Shown: positions 5,790 through 11,979, numbered from the stretch's first letter. The stretch is 11,979 nucleotides of DNA from Oxalobacter formigenes (GCA_019424645.1 JAHYZB010000014.1:1-11979); one strand, 5' to 3'. Notes: generated by a model from the letters alone, not told the origin. Numbers and translations are program-made.

Positions 5790-8009
5790 ATGAGAAACGG
5801 AAAATTCGCCCAGAGGGCTTTGCCCATTTTCATGCTGCTGATAAATATCTGTTTGTCAGTGGTCGTGGTGTTTCTTATGCGTCATGTGCAAAATCTGCTG
5901 GATTCCGACGTGAAGATCAATCTCATGGAGATTGTGACGCAGAACAAGGATGCGATTACCAGCCGTCTGATGGTGAACATCAAGGATCTGGACGTCATCT
6001 CGAACCAGATCACCGACAATCTGCAAGCGTCCGGTATTACCCGTGACAGGGAAATCGACCGTTTCCTCGAAGAATATTCCCTTCAAAACAATAACAACGA
6101 TATTTTTATCGCTGACAGGCATGGTGTGATCCGGTGGGGAAATGGCCGGACTATCGATATTTCGGGGCGCCGGTATTTCCGTCTGGCCAGTGAAGGGACT
6201 GCCAATATTTCGGATAAATCCATTTCACGGATCGATGGGGCGGAAGTTTTCATCATTTCCGTGCCGCTGATGTATGAGGACAAGGTCATCGGTACGGTGC
6301 AGCATCTCTATTCCCACGAAGAAATGTACAGGATGATGTCTCCGACGCTGTTTTCCTCGCAGGGATTCATGCATATCATCAATAGTGAAGGCTATGTGAT
6401 TTTGCATACCGGTCACGATGGTTGTCAGGGAAGCTCGGATAATTATTATCGCGACCTGTACAGTTCCGGAAACCGGGAGGCTTCTGCACAACTGAAGGAC
6501 GATATCCAGCACGCCAAAAGCGGTTTCATGGAAACGACGATCGGGGGCAGAAAACTGTTCTCTGCCTATACACCGATCGACAAGGCCCATGACTGGTTCC
6601 TGATCACGTCTGTGCCTTATATGACCGTCTCGCCAAACGGCAATACGGTGATCAACCTTTTCTATTTCATCCTTCTGGTTGTCGTCCTGATTTTCTCGTC
6701 GAGTATCACGTATTTCCTGTGGTACAAGAACAGGCAGCGCGCCAATCTGGAAAGGATCGCGTTCGTCGACCCGATCACCGGCGGCAATACCGTCAACAAA
6801 TTTGTCGTGGATGCCATTGCCGCCATGCAATCGACGGACGAGACGAACTTCTTCATCATGAAGTTCGATATCGACAATTTCAAATACATCAATAAATTCT
6901 ACGGGTTTGAATTCGGCGATCACGTACTGAAACATATTTATGGAAATGTGTCCGGCAAACTGATGCCGGGTGAGGTTCTCGCCAGGATTTCCAGTGACCA
7001 TTATGTCGCGCTTTTGCGCGACGCCAGTGAGGAACGGCTGAAAAGGATGCTGTCTTCCATTGAATATGAAGAACTGATCCTGTATTTCTCTGCCGGTGTT
7101 TATGCCGTGACCGACAAAAAAGAAGGCATCAACCTGATGCTGGACAAGGCCTGTACAGCAGCACAGGAAATCAAGGGAACGCTCGGCCGGTATGTCGCCT
7201 ACTATACGGAAGAATTCGACAAGGCCAATATCCGGAACGAGCAGCTCAAGCGTGCTGTGCAGCAGGGTATTGAAAACGGTGAATTCATTCCTTTCATTCA
7301 GCCTAAAGTGAATATCGATACCCGTCGCGTGGTCGGTGGTGAGGCACTGGCACGCTGGCGCAGTGCGGAAGGAAAACTGATATCGCCCGGTGTATTCATT
7401 CCGATGTGCGAACAGACAGGCATGATCGTCGATATCGACATGATGATCTATGAAAAAGTGCTTCAGTTCCTGAAAGCTCATCTGGATGCCGGTATTGCCT
7501 GTGTGCCGATTTCAGTCAATTTCTCGCGAATGCATTTTTTGAATGAAGACTTTCTGGACCAGATTGTCCGCAAATTGCATGAATACAATGTCCCGGCCAA
7601 TCTGATTGAAATCGAGCTGACGGAAAGCGCCATTTTCGACAATATCGACAATATTTACGTTTTCACCGGGAAAATGCATTCTCATGGTTTTTCGATTTCG
7701 ATGGATGATTTCGGTTCGGGCTATTCATCGCTGAACATGCTGAAAGACGTTCCGATTGATGTGCTCAAAATTGACAAGGGATTCCTCGAGGAATCCAAAG
7801 ATAACAGTCGTCGCAATATTATTTTCTCCACAATCGTGGAGATGGCAACGCAGTTGAATATCCGGATTGTGGTGGAAGGCGTCGAATTTATCGAAAATGT
7901 CGAATTGATGAGGAACTGCGGCTGTACCATCGCACAGGGCTTTTATTTTGCCCGGCCGATGCCGTCGGAAGACTTCAGTGAGGTGATGAAAAAAGGCCGT
8001 TGCGAGTAG
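5790..8009 (+). CDS. Membrane dCache - degenerate GGDEF - EAL c-di-GMP phosphodiesterase
   Basis: Inner-membrane receptor predicted to hydrolyse cyclic di-GMP in response to a periplasmic signal. 739 aa. TM1 is at about 11-31 and TM2 at about 287-311, flanking a periplasmic double-Cache domain (about 35-280) with DISGRRYFRLA (123-133), VFIISVPLMYEDKVIGTV (153-170) and DWFLITSVPY (268-277). The GGDEF domain (about 318-475) keeps the fold (DPITGG, FDIDNFKYINKFYG) but its signature is SSDHY (401-405), so no cyclase activity is expected. The EAL domain (about 483-732) has all the expected catalytic residues: E518-A-L, N577, E609, D639-D640 in DDFGSGYSS, K660, E697 and Q716. The start has no strong Shine-Dalgarno, but the TM1 position fits. 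It is divergent from the sugar-binding lipoprotein, 294 bases away; the pair may be co-regulated or physically coupled. It converges on the VOC gene. Confidence 0.93.
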   Translation: MRNGKFAQRALPIFMLLINICLSVVVVFLMRHVQNLLDSDVKINLMEIVTQNKDAITSRLMVNIKDLDVISNQITDNLQASGITRDREIDRFLEEYSLQNNNNDIFIADRHGVIRWGNGRTIDISGRRYFRLASEGTANISDKSISRIDGAEVFIISVPLMYEDKVIGTVQHLYSHEEMYRMMSPTLFSSQGFMHIINSEGYVILHTGHDGCQGSSDNYYRDLYSSGNREASAQLKDDIQHAKSGFMETTIGGRKLFSAYTPIDKAHDWFLITSVPYMTVSPNGNTVINLFYFILLVVVLIFSSSITYFLWYKNRQRANLERIAFVDPITGGNTVNKFVVDAIAAMQSTDETNFFIMKFDIDNFKYINKFYGFEFGDHVLKHIYGNVSGKLMPGEVLARISSDHYVALLRDASEERLKRMLSSIEYEELILYFSAGVYAVTDKKEGINLMLDKACTAAQEIKGTLGRYVAYYTEEFDKANIRNEQLKRAVQQGIENGEFIPFIQPKVNIDTRRVVGGEALARWRSAEGKLISPGVFIPMCEQTGMIVDIDMMIYEKVLQFLKAHLDAGIACVPISVNFSRMHFLNEDFLDQIVRKLHEYNVPANLIEIELTESAIFDNIDNIYVFTGKMHSHGFSISMDDFGSGYSSLNMLKDVPIDVLKIDKGFLEESKDNSRRNIIFSTIVEMATQLNIRIVVEGVEFIENVELMRNCGCTIAQGFYFARPMPSEDFSEVMKKGRCE

Positions 8010-8098
8010 AGACGAAACAGCCCGTATTGCTGATTCACCTGCCTGTTCGATCCGTCCGGAAAACAGGGCGTTATCGCGGCAGACTTTTCAGGTATTTT

Positions 8099-8500
8099 TC
8101 ATGGCCTGCCATCATTGAAATAATTCGATATTTCAAGCAGGTTTTTGTCCGGGTCACGTATATAAATGGAAAGAATGGGACCGCTTGCTCCTGTTCTTGT
8201 GACTGGCCCTTCGAGAATTTCCACTTTTTCCGACCGGAAATAGGCGATGGCATCGTTTAACGGGGTTGTCGTGATCAGGCACAGATCGGCAGAGCCCGGG
8301 ACAGGCATGCCGGCTTTGGGCTCGAATTCCTTTTCCGATTCATGCAGGTTGATCTTCTGGTTCCCGAAAGCCAGTGCCTTCCGCTTATCTCCAAAGCTGA
8401 CGATATCCATGCCCAGAACCTGCGAATAAAAGTCGCACGTGACACAGATGTCTTTAACGGTCAGTACCAGATGGTCCAGACGGTCGATTTTTATGGTCAT
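8099..8500 (-). CDS. VOC-family (glyoxalase/dioxygenase-fold) protein
   Basis: A 133-aa single-chain vicinal-oxygen-chelate protein with two beta-alpha-beta-beta-beta halves. The first half starts DHLVLTVKDI with CDFYSQVLGM (22-31) and KALAFGNQKINLHE (41-54); the second has ADLCLITTTPLNDAIAYFR (71-89) and a closing YIRDPDKNLLEISNY (113-127). Candidate metal ligands are H10, H53 and E123, with D72 or nearby residues in the second half. Members of this subgroup are commonly annotated only as VOC or glyoxalase family; the substrate is not known, and thiol-adduct detoxification is a guess from fold. It lies 89 bases downstream of the alpha/beta hydrolase on the same strand, separated by strong hairpins, so the two may share a transcript. 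The ATG at 8500 gives the standard N-terminus; the Shine-Dalgarno is modest (CAGG). Confidence 0.88.
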   Translation of the reverse strand: MTIKIDRLDHLVLTVKDICVTCDFYSQVLGMDIVSFGDKRKALAFGNQKINLHESEKEFEPKAGMPVPGSADLCLITTTPLNDAIAYFRSEKVEILEGPVTRTGASGPILSIYIRDPDKNLLEISNYFNDGRP

Positions 8501-8525
8501 GGGACTGCCTGAAAGGGAACCGGGT

Positions 8526-8564
8526 GTAAAAGCCGATTTTACCCGTAAACCGGAGGTTTACGGG
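8526..8564 (-). promoter_or_regulatory. Tandem hairpins between hydrolase and VOC genes
   Basis: CCCGTAAACC (8542-8551) and GGTTTACGGG (8555-8564) form a perfect 10-bp stem with a 3-base loop. Next to it GTAAAA (8526-8531) pairs with TTTTAC (8537-8542... overlapping the first base of the other stem). GTAAA/TTTAC occurs four times in alternation, so other pairings compete. No T run follows on the minus strand, so this could be an RNA processing or stability element, or an attenuator-like switch between the two genes. Confidence 0.5.
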
Positions 8565-8589
8565 AGAGCCGTCTCTTCTGTATTTCCGA

Positions 8590-9423
8590 TTATGGTTCCT
8601 GAATAAAGGCCAGCAAATCTTCGTTGATCTGATCCTTGTGCGTACTGCATGATCCGTGTGATGCACCGGGATAAACTTTCGATTTTGCATTTGGCAGCCA
8701 TTTCAGGGCTGCTTCGCTGGATGAGGCGGGAGGAACGATCTGATCGTCATCGCCGTAGATGACCAGTGTCGGAATCGCCATCTTTTTCAGATCTTCCCGC
8801 TGATCGGTCTCGGAAAATGCCCTGACGCAATCGTAAAGGGCTTTTATGGACCCCATCATGCCCTGTAACCGGAAACTTTGACGCAGCCCTTCCGAGGTTT
8901 TCGCATCCGGTCGGTTGAATCCGTAAAATTTTTCCGACAGATCATAGAAAAATTGTGAGCGGTCGTTTTTCACCCCTTCTCTTATTTCATCAAAGGCTTT
9001 CAGGGGAAGACCTTCAGGATTGAAATCCGTTTTGATCATAACAGGTGGTACGGCACCGATCAAAACGGCTTTCGCCACCCGTTTTGTACCGTGACGGCCT
9101 ATATAACGTGCCACTTCGCCTCCGCCTGTCGAATGTCCGACAAGAATGGCATTTTTCAGATCCAGTTTATTGATCAGTGAGGCAAGGTCGTCTGCGTACT
9201 GGTCCATATGATGACCGTCCCAGGGCTGTGAAGACCGGCCATGTCCCCGACGGTCGGCCGCGATAACCCGATATCCATTCGAGGCAAGATAGAACATCTG
9301 GTCTTCAAAAGCATCCGACGTTAAAGGCCATCCATGACTGAAAACGACGGGTTGGCCGCTTCCCCAGTCTTTGTAATAGAGACAGACGCCATCTTCAAGC
9401 TGGAGTGTATTGCCTGCGTGCAT
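8590..9423 (-). CDS. Alpha/beta hydrolase, arylesterase / cofactor-free chloroperoxidase type
   Basis: Soluble serine hydrolase of the family that includes P. fluorescens aryl esterase and non-haem chloroperoxidases/perhydrolases. 277 aa, the usual length. Catalytic triad: S98 in GHSTGGG (96-102), D227 in YGDDDQIVPP (223-232) and H256 in PGASHG (252-257). The oxyanion-hole motif FSHGWPL (28-34) and DRRGHGRSSQPW (57-68) are typical. Pro33 follows Trp32, the position at which the P. fluorescens esterase has Leu29 and where Pro is associated with perhydrolase activity; peracid formation is therefore plausible. No signal peptide is seen, so it should be cytosolic. The start is well supported: AAAGGA lies 5 bases before the ATG. 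It is upstream of the VOC gene and divergent from the DUF3761 gene. The natural substrate is unknown. Confidence 0.92.
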   Translation of the reverse strand: MHAGNTLQLEDGVCLYYKDWGSGQPVVFSHGWPLTSDAFEDQMFYLASNGYRVIAADRRGHGRSSQPWDGHHMDQYADDLASLINKLDLKNAILVGHSTGGGEVARYIGRHGTKRVAKAVLIGAVPPVMIKTDFNPEGLPLKAFDEIREGVKNDRSQFFYDLSEKFYGFNRPDAKTSEGLRQSFRLQGMMGSIKALYDCVRAFSETDQREDLKKMAIPTLVIYGDDDQIVPPASSSEAALKWLPNAKSKVYPGASHGSCSTHKDQINEDLLAFIQEP

Positions 9424-9586
9424 TTTTGATCCTTTAAGAACAGGGACGACTTTCTTTTAGTTCCGGAATGACGGGAAAAGTTCGAAAGCGATGAAGAGGC
9501 TTTGGGAACAAGCAGGAAAAGCCGATATCGTAAACGTGAAAACCGAACCGGTATCTAACAATACACGACTATATATAAAATATAAC

Positions 9587-9615
9587 TTGTTGATTTATCG
9601 TTTGAAAACAATAAT
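9587..9615 (+). promoter_or_regulatory. Candidate promoter for the DUF3761 gene
   Basis: TTGTTG (9587-9592), 17 bases, then AATAAT (9610-9615). The predicted start near 9622 would place the entire 50-bp palindrome in the leader RNA. A rival -10, CATAAT (9651-9656), inside the palindrome has only a poor -35. Confidence 0.4.
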
Positions 9616-9630
9616 TTCAAATTTATTGTT
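9607..9630. repeat. AT-rich dyad overlapping the candidate -10
   Basis: AACAATAA (9607-9614) and TTATTGTT (9623-9630) are 8-bp inverted arms with an 8-base spacer, covering the candidate -10 and transcription start. It could be a repressor site. The 265-base spacer 9424-9688 is markedly AT-rich in its right half and contains no gene. Confidence 0.4.
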
Positions 9631-9639
9631 AAATGTTCT

Positions 9640-9689
9640 TTGTCACCCCTCATAATATTTCCATATGGAAATATTATGAGGGGTGACAA
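9640..9689. repeat. Perfect 50-bp palindrome over a ribosome binding site
   Basis: Every base from 9640 to 9664 pairs with 9689 down to 9665 around the centre CCATATGG; the symmetry stops at 9639/9690. The right arm holds the Shine-Dalgarno GAGGGGTGA (9678-9686) and ends on the A of the ATG at 9689. As RNA it would form a stem of about 23 bp with a 4-base loop that buries the ribosome binding site. As DNA it could extrude as a cruciform. Confidence 0.9.
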
Positions 9690-10033
9690 TGCTCTTCCTG
9701 AGTTCACGGAAATTCCCTGCCCGTTTTGCCTGTCTTAAAGCGATCGTACTTGTTCCATCGTTTTTTGCTTTCATATTTTTTCCGAATATCGTGGAGGCCA
9801 GAAAATCCACTTCCCATACCGGCAGGCATTCCAGAACGCATCCTCATAATACCCGGACAGCACGTCATTACTATAAAAACAGCCTTGGCATAATGGTTCA
9901 ACTTCCGCTCAGGAAACGGTTGGCAAAGGCGCCAGCCGGAGCGTCCGCACGGTGCAGGGATGGAAGTTACAGTTTCAGCTGGAGTCGGAAAGGAACCTGC
10001 TCTCATCGCGGTGGGGGCGGGAACTGGTTGTGA
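9689..10033 (+). CDS. Small secreted DUF3761-family protein
   Basis: Uncharacterised small exported protein. From the ATG at 9689 it has 114 aa; a GTG at 9683 in the same frame would add two. The ATG is preferred because AGGGG ends 5 bases before it. A Sec signal peptide covers about the first 37 residues: a basic N-terminus (SRK, R, K), then IVLVPSFFAFIFF, with likely cleavage after VEA. A His/Arg-rich linker follows. The last about 32 residues, ASARCRDGSYSFSWSRKGTC and then SHRGGGGNWL, match the DUF3761 pattern with two conserved Cys that could form a disulfide. No function is known for this family. The gene stands alone, its start codon abuts the perfect palindrome, and it ends about 120 bases before the SOS box of umuDC. 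Confidence 0.8.
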   Translation: MLFLSSRKFPARFACLKAIVLVPSFFAFIFFPNIVEARKSTSHTGRHSRTHPHNTRTARHYYKNSLGIMVQLPLRKRLAKAPAGASARCRDGSYSFSWSRKGTCSHRGGGGNWL

Positions 10034-10054
10034 GATTCTGTTGCATTGAGAAAG

Positions 10055-10077
10055 TGAAAATCAGATTTTTGTTTTCA
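10055..10077 (+). terminator. Possible terminator after the DUF3761 gene
   Basis: An AAAAT-CAG-ATTTT hairpin followed by a T-rich stretch lies about 25 bases after the stop. The stem is short and entirely A/T, so support is weak. Confidence 0.3.
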
Positions 10078-10133
10078 TTTCGCTGTGGTAATTGTTTTTC
10101 CTGCATAAAACTGACAGGCAGACTTGCTTATCT

Positions 10134-10162
10134 TTGAAAAGAGCGGTAATTTACTGTATATA
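10134..10162 (+). promoter_or_regulatory. umuDC promoter
   Basis: TTGAAA (10134-10139), exactly 17 bases, then TATATA (10157-10162). The -10 lies inside the LexA box, which is the standard arrangement for tight SOS repression. The expected start near 10169 leaves a leader of about 17 bases. Confidence 0.75.
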
Positions 10163-10171
10163 TTTACAGTA
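10152..10171. promoter_or_regulatory. LexA (SOS) box controlling umuDC
   Basis: TACTGTATATATTTACAGTA matches the E. coli consensus TACTG(TA)5CAGTA with one base changed, and contains the exact CTGT-N8-ACAG core. The dyad extends to ATTTACTGTA/TACAGTAAAT (10149-10174). LexA bound here would cover the -10 and the transcription start. It is the only LexA box I found in the window. Confidence 0.93.
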
Positions 10172-10185
10172 AATCAAGGTTCATT

Positions 10186-10608
10186 ATGAGATGCTCCCCG
10201 CCACCGGAATTATCCGATTCGATCACCCGTAACCGGATTGAAAATACTTCTCCCGCCGGTTTTCCCATTCCGCATACCGACTCGGCCAATACGATAGTCG
10301 ATCTGAACGCGCAATTGCTGGTCAATCCATGTTCTTCTTTCCTTTTCCGCATGAAAGGGGACTCGATGGAAGGGATCGGTATTTATGAGGGGGATACGAT
10401 TGTCGTCGACCGCTCGATTGATCCGCAGCATAACCATATCGTGCTGGGAGTGGCCGATCAGAAGTATCTGGTAAGGCGCCTGTACAAGCGCGGACGGACG
10501 GTCCGCCTGATAGCGGAAAATGAAAAATACCGGCCGCTTGAGCTGACAGAAGGGCGCGAATTGCAGATATGGGGTGTTGTTACCGCCAGTATCCGCAAAC
10601 TGATTTGA
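10186..10608 (+). CDS. umuD: UmuD, Pol V accessory subunit (LexA-like S24 protease fold)
   Basis: In the SOS response UmuD is cut at its N-terminus on RecA filaments; UmuD'2 then joins UmuC as DNA polymerase V. 140 aa (E. coli 139), aligning without gaps. The cleavage site is Ala24-Gly25 in SPAGFPIP, the nucleophile Ser60 in GDSMEG, and the C-terminal beta fold ends IWGVVTASIRKLI. The odd point is position 97: E. coli has the general-base Lys97 in FTVKKL, whereas here the codons read V-R-R-L (Arg97, Arg98). The nearest lysine is K93. Self-cleavage may be impaired, or Arg may substitute. AAGGT lies 6 bases before the ATG. It is the first gene of an SOS-regulated operon, 35 bases ahead of umuC. 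Identity is firm; proteolytic competence is open. Confidence 0.93.
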   Translation: MRCSPPPELSDSITRNRIENTSPAGFPIPHTDSANTIVDLNAQLLVNPCSSFLFRMKGDSMEGIGIYEGDTIVVDRSIDPQHNHIVLGVADQKYLVRRLYKRGRTVRLIAENEKYRPLELTEGRELQIWGVVTASIRKLI

Positions 10609-10643
10609 AAATGGCGATTTGACAATAATGTGATTTGAAAGTG

Positions 10644-11906
10644 ATGGAAAAGAATCTTGCCCTGGTCGATTGCAATAATTTCTTTGTCTCGTGCGAACGG
10701 GTTTTTCGTCCCGATCTGGAGGGCAGGCCGGTGATTGTCCTGTCCAGTAATGACGGGTGTGCCATTGCGCGCAGCAATGAAGCGAAAGCGCTGGGCATCC
10801 GGATGGGGGAACCCTGGTTCAAGGTGAAGGATTTGCCGAAATACCGGGATGTCGTCGTGTTTTCAAGCAATTTTCCGCTGTATTCCGATTTGAGCAACCG
10901 GGTGAAATACCTGCTGGCGGATTTTTCACCCGTTCAGGAAGTATACAGTGTCGATGAGTCGTTTCTGGATCTGACCGGTTTTGACGATATCAAAGAGCGG
11001 ATGGTTGCGATTCGGGAAACGGTAGCAAAACGGATTGGCATTCCGGTTTGCGTGGGAGTCGGGCCGACCAAGACATTGGCGAAACTGGCCAATTTCGTCG
11101 CGAAGAAGCATCCCAGATCAAAAGGCGTTTTTCATTACAATGTGTTGACCGAACAGCAGAAAGCCGCTCTGCTGAAACAGATTCCAATCGATGAAGTCTG
11201 GGGTGTCGGCCGTCGTCTGAACCGTTCCCTGATCAGCCGCGGGATCGAAACGGTGTACCAGTTGCGGGAAGCGGATATCCGGACGATGCGCTCACGCTAC
11301 GGGGTGGTCATGGAACGGCTGATTTCCGAACTCCGGGGGATTTCCTGTATCGATATGGTCGATGTGAGCCCACCCAAAAAACAGATCCTCTCAAGCCGTT
11401 CGTTTGGCAAGCTGATAACGGGAATTGACGATTTGGAAAACGCCATCGCTTTTCATGCGACCAAGATCGGCAAGCAGCTCCGCAAACAGCGTTCCATTGC
11501 CGGGATGGTGCATGTATTCCTCATGACCGACCGGTTCAGGCAAGACAAGCCGCAATATCACCCTCATGTCAGTTTTCCGCTGATCGATGCGACGAACAGT
11601 ACAATTGAGATCAACCGGTACGCCATGATGGGGTTGCACCAAATTTTCAAGCCGGGATACGAATACAAGAAGGCAGGCGCTTGTGTCAGTGAATTGTCAC
11701 CGGAGTCGGTTTTCAGTCCGGACATGTTCACCGATCCGAAAAGACGGAAGATCATGCAGGTCATGGATGAGATCAATGACCGTTTCGGGAATGGCACCTT
11801 GCGCCTGTCTCAGGACGATATGATGCACAGGCGCTGGCGTCCGAAAGTGGAGCGGGTTTCACCGCGATATACGACGTCCTGGGATGAGCTGGCGGAGTGC
11901 AGCTAG
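10644..11906 (+). CDS. umuC: UmuC, catalytic subunit of error-prone DNA polymerase V (Y family)
   Basis: Copies past DNA lesions at the cost of mutations. From the ATG at 10644 the protein has 420 aa (E. coli 422); an in-frame TTG at 10635 would add three, but neither has a strong Shine-Dalgarno, and the ATG gives the family N-terminus. Palm/fingers: ALVDCNNFFVSCERVFRPDL with metal ligand D9 and steric-gate position F14 (Tyr11 in E. coli); YSVDESFLDLTG with D104-E105. Helix-hairpin-helix region IDEVWGVGRRLNRSLISRGI (182-201). Little finger about 245-350. The C-terminal UmuC domain ends RWRPKVERVSPRYTTSWDEL. The clamp-binding QLNLF of E. coli corresponds to about VFSPDMF (356-362), a degenerate match. 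All polymerase residues look intact. Second gene of the LexA-controlled operon. Confidence 0.96.
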   Translation: MEKNLALVDCNNFFVSCERVFRPDLEGRPVIVLSSNDGCAIARSNEAKALGIRMGEPWFKVKDLPKYRDVVVFSSNFPLYSDLSNRVKYLLADFSPVQEVYSVDESFLDLTGFDDIKERMVAIRETVAKRIGIPVCVGVGPTKTLAKLANFVAKKHPRSKGVFHYNVLTEQQKAALLKQIPIDEVWGVGRRLNRSLISRGIETVYQLREADIRTMRSRYGVVMERLISELRGISCIDMVDVSPPKKQILSSRSFGKLITGIDDLENAIAFHATKIGKQLRKQRSIAGMVHVFLMTDRFRQDKPQYHPHVSFPLIDATNSTIEINRYAMMGLHQIFKPGYEYKKAGACVSELSPESVFSPDMFTDPKRRKIMQVMDEINDRFGNGTLRLSQDDMMHRRWRPKVERVSPRYTTSWDELAECS

Positions 11907-11952
11907 GAAAGCGATGTTGGCCATATCTCTGAAAAAAGGTTTTTCAAATGCC

Positions 11953-11979
11953 GGTTTTTCCTGAAAAGCCTGTCTTTTT
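11953..11979 (+). terminator. Intrinsic terminator of umuDC
   Basis: GGTTTTT (11953-11959) pairs with AAAAGCC (11964-11970, one G-T pair) around a 4-base loop, followed by TGTCTTTTT to the window edge. A smaller GAAAAA/TTTTTC hairpin (11931-11945) precedes it. Confidence 0.55.

Noticed and set aside
6225..7481. 418-aa frame opposite the Cache-GGDEF-EAL gene
   Set aside because: The sense frame has complete Cache and EAL motifs; the antisense frame is rich in His/Arg/Asp, as expected of a codon shadow.
8042..8067. CCTGTT/AACAGG hairpin between the convergent EAL and VOC genes as a terminator
   Set aside because: Only 6 bp of stem, a 14-base loop and no T run on either strand; too weak to call.
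1..11979. CRISPR array, tRNA or rRNA genes, or insertion sequences
   Set aside because: No regularly spaced repeats, no tRNA-like cloverleaf and no transposase-like protein were seen on either strand.

Overview
The window reads as a chromosomal segment of a Gram-negative proteobacterium of roughly 50% GC. The evidence is a lipoprotein with an Asp+2 inner-membrane signal, an E. coli-type LexA box (CTGT-N8-ACAG), an umuDC operon, a class I photolyase very close to E. coli PhrB, and a small secreted DUF3761 protein of a kind I associate with Burkholderiales. A gut or host-associated betaproteobacterium (Oxalobacter- or Sutterella-like) would fit, but that is inference and not demonstrated.

Layout. 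1-1117: a phage tail-collar/tail-fibre protein, probably the edge of a prophage or phage-tail-like cluster lying to the left. 1118-1365: a gene-free convergent junction with small inverted repeats. 1366-2585 (minus): a two-gene vitamin operon in which a PnuC/PnuT-family transporter overlaps a thiamine pyrophosphokinase by ATGA; together they would import thiamine and trap it as thiamine diphosphate. 2586-2936: divergent promoter region. 2937-4433 (plus): photolyase, followed by a terminator that can serve both strands. 4494-5495 (minus): a XylF-like sugar-binding lipoprotein with no ABC transporter genes beside it. 5790-8009 (plus): a divergently transcribed inner-membrane dCache - degenerate GGDEF - intact EAL protein, predicted to be a c-di-GMP phosphodiesterase. 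8099-8500 and 8590-9423 (minus): a VOC/glyoxalase-fold protein and an esterase/chloroperoxidase-type alpha/beta hydrolase, separated by tandem hairpins. 9640-9689: a perfect 50-bp palindrome that ends on the first base of the start codon of a small secreted DUF3761 protein (9689-10033). 10134-11906: SOS-controlled umuD-umuC, with a textbook LexA box over the -10 element, followed by a terminator at the window edge.

How the parts work together. Photolyase and Pol V are both UV-damage functions but sit in separate units, and only umuDC shows a LexA box. The lipoprotein and the EAL protein could form a sugar-sensing c-di-GMP pair, following the precedent of binding-protein/receptor pairs such as NspS-MbaA, LuxP-LuxQ and XylFII-LytS. 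The strongest oddities are the palindrome that buries the DUF3761 ribosome binding site, the UmuD homologue with Arg at the position of catalytic Lys97, and the orphan lipoprotein beside the Cache-EAL protein.
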